Below, one piece after another: positions 57,000 through 64,000 of a DNA stretch of 64,000 nucleotides. The notes below the pieces were generated by a model. That model worked only from the letters and a program-made list of their open reading frames with translations, searched no databases and was not told the DNA's origin. The DNA is taken from NCBI GenBank assembly GCA_036346205.1, contig JARFJB010001355.1, forward strand, positions 2,114,501 to 2,178,500, written 5' to 3'. Numbering within the stretch: position 1 is the first letter of the stretch; each line of letters starts with the position of its first letter. The position numbers and the translations under genes were made by a program. The DNA is from Vesta saturnalis. Lineage: Eukaryota; Arthropoda; Insecta; Coleoptera; Lampyridae.

Positions 57000-58000
57000 C
57001 GATATGCACACTACAAATTAAATTGATAAACTGAATGGTAACATTTTTGAAGTTAACCACGAAGACATTGTAATGAATAGAACAAAAGTCTTATTGGAAT
57101 AATCAATTTCCTGTGTCATTAAAATGGGTACCACAATTAGAAACTACCTGGGTTTTGTTTGGGGAATTACAAATAGAATTTCAATCATTAATGGAACAAT
57201 AGTTAATTACCTTAATCTGCATTCCATAGGTATGCACATTAAGGGAAAAATAAAATTTTAAAAGGGGATCCATACTTATTGTTATTCTTTTATTCTTCTA
57301 AATGAAGACAATTGTTTCTTTAAAAATAGTTTTTGATTTGGTATAAAATATTTTAGCAAGTAATCTAACGTCAATGTTATGAAAGCTTATATTTTTTTAA
57401 TTTAAATTGGACTTTCTTAGCGCAAACAAAATAATGAAATTACAACTAATTTAATTTCACTATTCCTTTTAAAATATAATTTCTATTAAACAATTAATTA
57501 GGTACTTCTTTAAAATAAAGTTCTAAGAGTACATAACAGGCGTTTCTATCTTCATGGATATTAAATGTAAATGCTTTGCTGAAAAGTTCATTTTCAAGCA
57601 GTACAAACTCAATCGAATATATTTAATCTAAATCTGATCAATTCATAATTACAAGAACCGCATTCTGTTGGATCGGCAACAAAAAGTATTAAACCTAATA
57701 TTTTGTTTTGTTTAAAGCAGATACAGTTTTTGAACTTTTAACTTTGCTTAATATTTTTTTATGAACTATCGTTTTTCCAGAAATTGTCCATTGGGTACTA
57801 AGTTGCCCAAAAAATTAAAAGTGAGTTCTTTATTTAAAAATATATTGCCAGATCGCAAAAGCTAGGTTTAAAGGTCTTAATTTAATGAAATCGCACAAAA
57901 CTCGAATAGTCGTGGCTTGCAGTTCATAAGCATTGATGAAAAATACCTCTATATAGTATAAAAGGTAAACATCGTTTAACATATACACCATAAGTACCTT
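57000..58000. other. No recognised gene
   Basis: AT-rich interior of the Polinton-like element between the candidate first recombinase exon and the right GGGCTC cluster. No core Polinton gene is recognisable. Confidence 0.5.
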
Positions 58001-58013
58001 GATGAGCCCAAAT

Positions 58014-58152
58014 AGACTGGCAACGTTGGCGGGCTCACGTAGGAACGCTTAACATATATTCTGTATATAATCGGGCTTCACAACGCTCTGTATATACGCG
58101 GGGGGTACCGGGCTCAACAGCGGCCTGTTAACGCGTCGGGCTCCACAACATA
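58014..58152. repeat. GGGCTC/GAGCCC motif cluster, right
   Basis: GATGAGCCCAAATAG, GGCGGGCTCACG, ATCGGGCTTCACAACG, ACCGGGCTCAACAG and GTCGGGCTCCACAACATACC are spaced roughly 25-40 bp apart. GGGCTCCACAA(C/T)ATACC is shared with 48490-48506. Confidence 0.8.
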
Positions 58153-58163
58153 CCGTTTATAGC

Positions 58164-58187
58164 TATATATATATATATATATATATA
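58164..58187. repeat. (TA)n microsatellite
   Basis: A TA run next to the right GGGCTC cluster. Confidence 0.95.
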
Positions 58188-58541
58188 AAAGCTCTAGCAT
58201 AAACTGATATATACAGTTCGTGAATATAATCCTATTACAAAATAATACAAGGTTGTAATTAAACACCATAAAACATGCAAATTAGTACAAAAGTTACTTT
58301 AAACGGTTTAAGCCTTAAGATTGTAAAATTTACATATCGATAAACTATTTGTATGGAATGTAATTATTAGAACTGTTATACAACACTCATTAATATAATA
58401 TAATATAATTTGGAAAGTCACACGTACAGGCTCACTACCGAAATTAAAAATATTTTTAAAAAATTTGATTCTCTTTCTAAGCAACCATCATCTATACAAT
58501 CGAAAAATTATGGGTGATTTATCTGTATGTTTAATTACGCA

Positions 58542-58543
<2 letters not shown>

Positions 58544-58609
<66 letters not shown>
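58544..58609. repeat. (CA)n microsatellite
   Basis: About 32 CA units, 120 bp upstream of the ATPase start. Confidence 0.97.
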
Positions 58610-58611
<2 letters not shown>

Positions 58612-58730
58612 TTGCTTTTAAATAAATAAATAAATGAGTTGTGGTTAAGTAAACAGGTAACTAGACATTATAAATAAACACAATATTGCAGATTTTTTTC
58701 AGCTAGTATTTAAGCCGTGATGATAACAGA

Positions 58731-59441
58731 ATGCTCTTTAGTATCGATAAGCGTTTCGAGATGGAAGGTCAGTTTAAGCATCCCTTTTCTGCAATAGTAG
58801 CAGGACTATCTGGTTGTGGGAAATCATATTTTATCGTGGATTTTCTAAAAAATATCGAAACTGTCTGCGATACAGCTTTTGAACAAATTATCTGGTTCTA
58901 CAGCGAGTGGCAGCCGTTATTCAAAAATCTCTCTGTGGAATTTCAAAAGGGTTTACCTGATATGGAGCAGTTTGACGGCATAAAACCAGTCTTAATAATA
59001 ATTGACGATCTAACGCGCAAAACTAACGGCTCAGTGGTTGATATCTTTACAAAGGGCTGTCATCATAGAAATCTAAGTGTGTTTTTCTTAACGCAAAACA
59101 TATTTCATCAAGAACGTGGACAGCGGGATATTTCTCTCAACGCACAGTACATAATCCTGTTTAAGAATCCACGTGACAGGGCACAGATACAGCATTTATC
59201 AAGACAGATTTCACCTGACAACCCGAAATTTTTAGAGCCAGCGTACCAAGATTCTACTTCTAATCCGTACGAATATTTATTGTTTGATTTAAAACAGAAT
59301 ACACAGGATGTGCTACGCTATAGAACAAACATTCGGGCCTCAAGGTATTTGCCAAGTATGTATCATACGGTGAAACTCATTATTAAATGCATGTTGTACA
59401 TAATGACATTATGTATCCCAATAATTCAACGTACGTTATAA
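58731..59441 (+). CDS. Polinton-type packaging ATPase (FtsK/HerA, A32-like)
   Basis: This 236-codon open frame has Walker A GLSGCGKS at residues 25-32, Walker B VLIIIDD at 87-93, and a downstream FFLTQNIF where the sensor Gln is expected. Such ATPases drive genome packaging in Polinton/Maverick (adintovirus-like) elements and related viruses. Length suits the family (about 200-260). The start follows an AT-rich leader and a CA repeat. From codon 148 the sequence lies in the right inverted arm, so the same C-terminal coding DNA exists inverted at 47941-48128. The last 20-odd codons may be non-native. It is intact as read, unlike its surroundings. Confidence 0.82.
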   Translation: MLFSIDKRFEMEGQFKHPFSAIVAGLSGCGKSYFIVDFLKNIETVCDTAFEQIIWFYSEWQPLFKNLSVEFQKGLPDMEQFDGIKPVLIIIDDLTRKTNGSVVDIFTKGCHHRNLSVFFLTQNIFHQERGQRDISLNAQYIILFKNPRDRAQIQHLSRQISPDNPKFLEPAYQDSTSNPYEYLLFDLKQNTQDVLRYRTNIRASRYLPSMYHTVKLIIKCMLYIMTLCIPIIQRTL

Positions 59442-60429
59442 TACTGTAATTAACGTATAAATTAAAATATATAGTAATACATTCTAACCGTCTTTTTAAA
59501 TATTTACTAAAAACTCAGCACGTGTTTTTTAAAATAGCCACACACCGTCGCAAGCGTTTCTCTCTACTGGAAAGAATACCAGGGTTGACCACACATCATA
59601 AAAATCATAATACAAGCTCGGTTCAAAAATGATCTGGTACAAAGCATGAATCAGCCTTCTTTAAAAAAATACCCTTACATGACCGCAATTAACTTTAAAT
59701 TAAAAACATAGAGTAGTACATTCTATCCGTCTTCTAATATAAAAAAATGGTCTTATTGTATAAATGTTGAAGGAGACAGTGAAAGGTGAATGCGAGTTTT
59801 TTACATTCTAAAAATGGTTAATGATGAAAAACCCCTGTCGACTATAACTTGGTAGGGATGACGTCAGAGTTTCAATGATTTAAATAGTGGGTTCAGGCAC
59901 GGTAAAATTCAGATGTTCTCAAACTGTAGAAGTCTCCCTTACTACCATGCAGGATATTGACACTGATAGCTTGGTTTGGGTTCCACCATTTCCTTGGGGT
60001 GTACAAGTCTTTTTTTATACCTCGCAAGCTGTTGAGTCTGACAGTTTGCTCCAAGTGCCATCATCGTCATCTTATCAGAGAGGACCAGACGCAATCCCCC
60101 TGTATTTATTAATACAAGTTACGAGTTCGGGGCAAGTCCCTAACATTTACGTGTGTATGTATGTTTAAGGTGTTATAGTATTATTATAGATTAGGGTATG
60201 TATTATTTTTAATACAGGTTCTATTGGCCAATTAATTTAATTCTGACTGTGTTACAAGCTAAGGTAGTGCTGTACAACGTATACTGAGGTCACAACCAAA
60301 AAAAAAAAAATTAAGCCCCATCTTAAAAAGCACTCATGAACGTTCTATAAGTCTGTCAAGCAATTAAGTAGTAAATTTTACAGAAAGCATGTATTATCCA
60401 TACATCGCAAACAAATCCTGATTAGCTAA

Positions 60430-60760
60430 GAAATATACTGCTAGGTGACTCCACCCCTATTACAGAGAACACTCGTTGTTACTTACAGCGGTAGATGGCT
60501 CAGCAACAAGCCCTAACTACCCCCTGAAATATTCTGCTAGGTAGTACCACCTTTATTAAAGAAAATACTCATTAGTCCATACCCCACTAGATGGCTCTAC
60601 AAACAAGCATAAGTTAGCTTTAGAGTCCACGTACTATTTCCCCATCAAGGGGCGTAGGCCTAACACAAGACCCTGTCTTATGAGGTAGCATTAGGGGTCC
60701 TTACTATTTCCAATCAGGGGACGCAGGCCTACACCTGTCTTATGAGATAGTATTAGGGGC
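60430..60760. repeat. Two short tandem duplications in the right arm
   Basis: One unit of about 105 bp starts GAAATATACTGCTAGG (60432) and repeats as GAAATATTCTGCTAGG (60525). A second of about 70 bp starts TACTATTTCCCCATCA (60632) and repeats TACTATTTCCAATCA (60702) with TAGGCCTA/CAGGCCTA and TCTTATGAG blocks. Confidence 0.8.
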
Positions 60761-60874
60761 CTTATTCAAATTTCAGATTTCCGCGCAGGTCCGGGCCCAA
60801 GGCCAGCTCCAAAACAAACCAGTTTCTCAAGGTAAACAACTTTCTCAAAGTCAAAAGTGAAAGCCGTAGTCATC

Positions 60875-61013
60875 AGAAATCCCCAGACCTAATTACGTCA
60901 TCGGAAATCCCCAGGTCTAATTACGTCTTCGGAAATCCCCAAGCTGAATTACGTCATCGGAAATTTCCAGACCTAATTACGTCATCGGAAATCCCCAAGG
61001 TCAAAGACGTCAC
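60875..61013 (-). promoter_or_regulatory. kappaB-like / CRE-like array, right arm
   Basis: GGAAATCCCC at 60903, 60931 and 60987 (reverse of GGGGATTTCC), GGAAATTTCC at 60959 and the near match AGAAATCCCC at 60875. TTACGTCA lies at 60893, 60949 and 60977. Same alternating order as the left arm. Confidence 0.6.
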
Positions 61014-61038
61014 AAAAAGTGAAAGGCGTCTACTGCTA

Positions 61039-63338
61039 CCCTTTGTTGGCCGACCGGTGAATTTAAACCACTATAAATTGCCTATACTTTTCTTTTGTCC
61101 AGTTTCGCCTGACAGTACTGTGAAGTCTAATATTTAAGCTAAGGGCTGCGTGTTGCGGCTTGTTCAATGGCTTTCATTCTAATTCACGATTACCACTTGC
61201 TTGAGTTGGTGCACGTGCGATATATGTGTTGTGCTTTAGCGATATTTGGAGTCAATTTTTTTTCTAATTCGTAGTGGTAAGTAATATTTTTATTTCTATA
61301 ACGTAAATTGTAATGTTGTCTGCCTGCTGACTTAGTACTTTTAGTCATGTGTTGTTTTATTAGACGAATATTATCATTGCAAAATACATTTTAGGGAAGT
61401 GTCACTCGAACACAGAATCCTAGTCAGAACACTTCTGATGACAACAATATACCTATTGTAAACATTTTGCAAAATATAGTGATTAAGCCTTTAGGCAGCT
61501 CTGATAACGTAAATACACCTACTAACATACCGGATAGGTATCTAAAGTCTAATCATAATCATAGAGAAGAACCAGATATCGAACTTATACCAAAGCATAC
61601 ATGGCAGAAGAAAGAAGTGGACACAGTATTACCAAATTTTAATGAAGCTGTAGGTCCCATTGAGGCATCGTTTGGAAACTGTGAAACAGCAACTGATATA
61701 TTTCTAGAAGTTCTTGTTGAAGTCGTTGAACTTGTTACTTATCAGAGTAATCTGTATGCTGCCTAAAAAACAAAACTCTCAATCTAACAGAAAAGGAAGT
61801 TGATGAGTTATCATTAACTTCCGAATTGGAAACATTACTGTAACGGAAGTACTGACGTCGGATTACCAATAATTATGAATATCATGTCTCGTAATAGGTT
61901 TGAACACATTTAGTCAAATTTATACTGCAATGATAATTCAAAAATAGCTAACGATAACAAAGACAAACTGTATAAAGTGCAGTCTGTAGTGGTAGCCCAC
62001 AAGAAACGTTAGTGTTGACAAAAGCATCGTTTTTTTCAAAGGGTGTTCTTCGATCAAGCAATACAATCCCATAAAACCAATAAAGCGTGGATACAAATTT
62101 GAAATATTGCGGATCAAAATGACTATACAGCCAAATTTGAAGTTTATCAAGGAAAAAATGAAGAGCTAGAAGAAGAATTCTGTAGCTATGGTCTTGGAGA
62201 ACGTGTCGTTTTATCTCTAAAAAAATGTACTGGGGAAAAAAGAATATTTACTTCGATAATTACTTTACTTCGATTTCATTGCTGGAAAAGCATCATATAA
62301 ATGACACCCTTGCATGTGGAACAATTCGTCAGAACAGAAAAGATATCCCAAAAAACTTGGCTGAAGACAAGTCGATGAAACGCGGAGATTACGATTACTG
62401 TTACTTCAACACCAATATAGGAAGGATAATCGGGTGGTTTATCTTGCAACAAACTTTCATGGGACTGAAGAAAGTAGTGTAAAGCGTACAGAGAAGAACG
62501 GGGATAAACTAGAAGTAAAATGTCCTTTAATTGTTGATGATTGCAACCGCCATATGGGCGGTATTGACCACGCTGATCAATTTCGAACAAGATATGGAAT
62601 GAATCGCAAGTCTAAAAAATGGTCTTTTGGGGTTTTCTTGATATAGCCTTCGTAAATTCTTACATAATATACTGCCAATCACGAGAAAAAATTAGTGCAC
62701 CAGAGTTTATCTATTTCTCTAGGACTGATGAATATGGGCACAGTTAAAGGAAAATGTAAGAGTGGACAGTCAAAAGCAATACCAAAACGTCGCAAATATA
62801 ATTACAGCGTGCCTGATGATATCCGCTTAGGTAATAAAGGGAGCCATTGGGTTATATATGATGAAAAAAGGGGTCGATATGAGTATTGCAGTGCCTGTGC
62901 TATTCAGTCACGTCCGCATAGCAAATCCAGTGCCTGTGGTACATATTTATGTTCCAATGAGAAAAATAGTTATTTTCGTAACTAGTGCGCTGTTTACATA
63001 TTTCTTGATGCGAGACCGTTCTTTTTTACTCGAAGCGTGGCCGAGGGATAAAATATAAGGCCGAGCACCAAAAATGTGACAGCGCGCGTATTCACGATGT
63101 TAATTATTAATAAAAAGTAATATTACATGATTATACAAACATGTTATTCTAATTATTTACATACAGTATCTCCCCTCATTTCACACACTGAGCCTGTGAA
63201 AAATCCTGAATTGAAAATTTTAATTGGGCACTGCAAAACTTTGAAAAAAATCGCAAGTTCTAGTAAGATACGTAACAAAAGGGGAAAATAAAGAAAAGTG
63301 AGAAAAAATCACTTTTACTAAGGTTGGGAAACAAAGGG
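61039..63338 (+). mobile_element. piggyBac-type transposon 3
   Basis: The left end CCCTTTGTTGGCC (61039) and right end read inward CCCTTTGTTTCCCAACC (to 63338) are similar. TTAA follows on the right (63339-63342); the left flank is GCTA, so that duplication has changed or the end is approximate. It starts 4 bp after the Polinton-like right terminus. Confidence 0.72.
61467..62985 (+). pseudogene. piggyBac transposase remnant 3
   Basis: An N-terminal frame 61467-61766 (HTWQKKEVDTVLPNFNEAVG, LVTYQSNLYAA) is followed by decayed sequence. Then 62225-62482 (YFDNYFTSISLLEKHHIND, ACGTIRQNRKDIPKNL, GRIIGWF), 62434-62646 in another frame (KCPLIVDDCNRHMGGIDHAD, KSKKWSFG) and a Cys-containing C-terminus to 62985 (YEYCSACAIQSRPHSKSSAC). 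The DNYFTS, GTIRxNRK and MGGIDxxDQ blocks establish the family. At least three frame breaks. Confidence 0.88.
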
Positions 63339-63375
63339 TTAAAGTGACAGTTACACTATATTGGTTTCGATTTTA
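63000..63375. other. piggyBac 3 3' region and flank
   Basis: AT-rich, with the transposon's right end at 63338. No coding signal. Confidence 0.5.
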
Positions 63376-63377
63376 AA

Positions 63378-64000
63378 ATGGATGATCCCAGAAGAGGTTT
63401 ATTCGAACAAGATTACATAGCTGCTGCCTGCTGAAATTACTTCACAAACAAAGAAGAGGCAACGTATGAACCAGTATATCTAGATGAAATCTGGATAGGC
63501 TTAGCTAGAAAAACATGGCGGGACAATAATGTGAGAAGATTAATAAAAAAACTTTATGGAGAAGGCAAAAGGTAAAATAAATTAATTGATAATGATTGAT
63601 TAAGTATTATAATGTGATTTAGGATTTAAGTTTATAATTGTGGGCGTAGGTAATAGCAACGGATTTATTCCTAATTCGTCATTGGCGTTTTCTACAAAAA
63701 GCCAAGTGAAGAATTACCACGATAACATGAATGCAGATATGTTTACCAAATAGTTTCAACGACTGCTTATGAATTTAGAAAAACTCAGTTTAATAATACT
63801 TGACAATGCAACTGGAGAAATGCAGAATTGACATCATTTCTACCGAAGCGTAATATTAGTTACACAAACGATATGCCAAAGGTAGAATTTTTGCAATTAG
63901 CTAAAGAGCAATATATTGCTGAAACATAGGCAATCGCTGAGCTTGTGGAGCAATGGGGCCACAAAGTGTTGCGATTACCGTCATATCATTGCCAGTTTGA
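63378..64000 (+). pseudogene. Second long-spacer DDE transposase, partial and decayed
   Basis: Plus-strand frames contain YEPVYLDEIWIGLARKTWRD (first Asp), FIIVGVGNSNGFIPNSSLAF, LEKLSLIILDNAT (second Asp), PKVEFLQLAKEQYIAE and KVLRLPSYHCQF at the window edge. These align in order with DETWIF, YIVVYAGHREGF, SIIVLDNAPYH, the long spacer and LPPYHCQYNPIE of the transposase at 53809-55072, but are clearly divergent. Stops at about 63434, 63751 and 63927. The Glu lies beyond the window. Confidence 0.78.

Larger units (their letters stand above)
46844..61034. mobile_element. Polinton/Maverick-like element, rearranged
   Basis: Outer ends AGTAGACG (46844) and CGTCTACT (ending 61034) match the AGT...ACT termini usual for Polintons. 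The arms 46844-48128 and 59172-61034 are inverted copies. A packaging-ATPase gene (58731-59441) lies at the inner edge of the right arm. No protein-primed DNA polymerase, rve integrase, protease or capsid gene was recognised. No 6-bp target duplication was found (left flank TTTACT, right GCTACC). Most of the interior is occupied by other elements, listed separately. Confidence 0.65.
59172..61034 (+). repeat. Right inverted arm of the Polinton-like element
   Basis: Inverted copy of 46844-48128 with numerous small differences. It also has about 500 extra bases (60318-60815), including short tandem duplications, and ends CGTCTACT. Confidence 0.85.

Noticed and set aside
59887..60168. 93-codon plus-strand frame in the right arm
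   Set aside because: The corresponding left-arm sequence does not preserve a frame and no motif is seen.

Overview
The window is AT-rich eukaryotic nuclear DNA, almost certainly from an insect or another arthropod. It contains a spliced GH18 chitinase-like gene with GT/AG introns. It also carries the usual insect transposon classes: piggyBac, Tc1/mariner, Jockey/CR1 and RTE non-LTR retrotransposons, an LTR-retrotransposon remnant, a tRNA-derived SINE-like copy, a tyrosine-recombinase (Crypton-like) gene and a Polinton-like element. There is no operon structure, rRNA or CRISPR array. Most coding signals are decayed mobile-element proteins. The species cannot be named from the sequence alone.

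Layout. 1-1550: non-LTR ORF1 and the start of ORF2 (minus). 2288-12063: the last four exons of the chitinase-like gene (plus). Its first visible intron is 8.77 kb and holds a fold-back element with a non-LTR fragment inserted in it, a piggyBac element containing a SINE-like copy, and a Tc1 element. 12840-19000: a nested block made of an RTE element with a duplicated endonuclease segment, a CENP-B-type fragment, a mariner with perfect 24-bp ends, a dispersed repeat and an LTR-retrotransposon integrase. 19-23.3 kb: nothing recognised. 23.3-27.06 kb: a decayed Jockey-type element (minus). 27.2-28.13 kb: a cluster of TGACCTTGA sites. 28.15-29.6 kb: a second piggyBac (minus).

32.6-44.4 kb: three exons of one minus-strand host gene with matching splice phases. 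They encode a Ser/Pro-rich region, a coiled coil and a C-terminal tail, about 607 codons in all. Its introns hold a long CA microsatellite, two mariner-type elements, a 230-bp tandem repeat and a decayed Ser/Gly-rich coding region.

46.8-61.0 kb: the most unusual part. Long inverted arms begin and end AGTAGACG/CGTCTACT and enclose an FtsK/HerA-type packaging ATPase of the Polinton/Maverick kind. The arms carry arrays of kappaB-like decamers alternating with CRE-like octamers. GGGCTC-motif clusters lie just inside both arms. Between the arms sit a multi-exon tyrosine-recombinase gene, a palindromic MITE, a complete transposon whose transposase has about 80 residues between its last two catalytic acids, and a non-LTR fragment. 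A third piggyBac abuts the right arm (61039-63338), and a diverged relative of the long-spacer transposase runs off the window end.

Only the chitinase-like gene and the 32.6-44.4 kb gene look like ordinary host genes. Both are incomplete at the 5' end within the window. No search was possible, so family assignments rest on recognised motifs.
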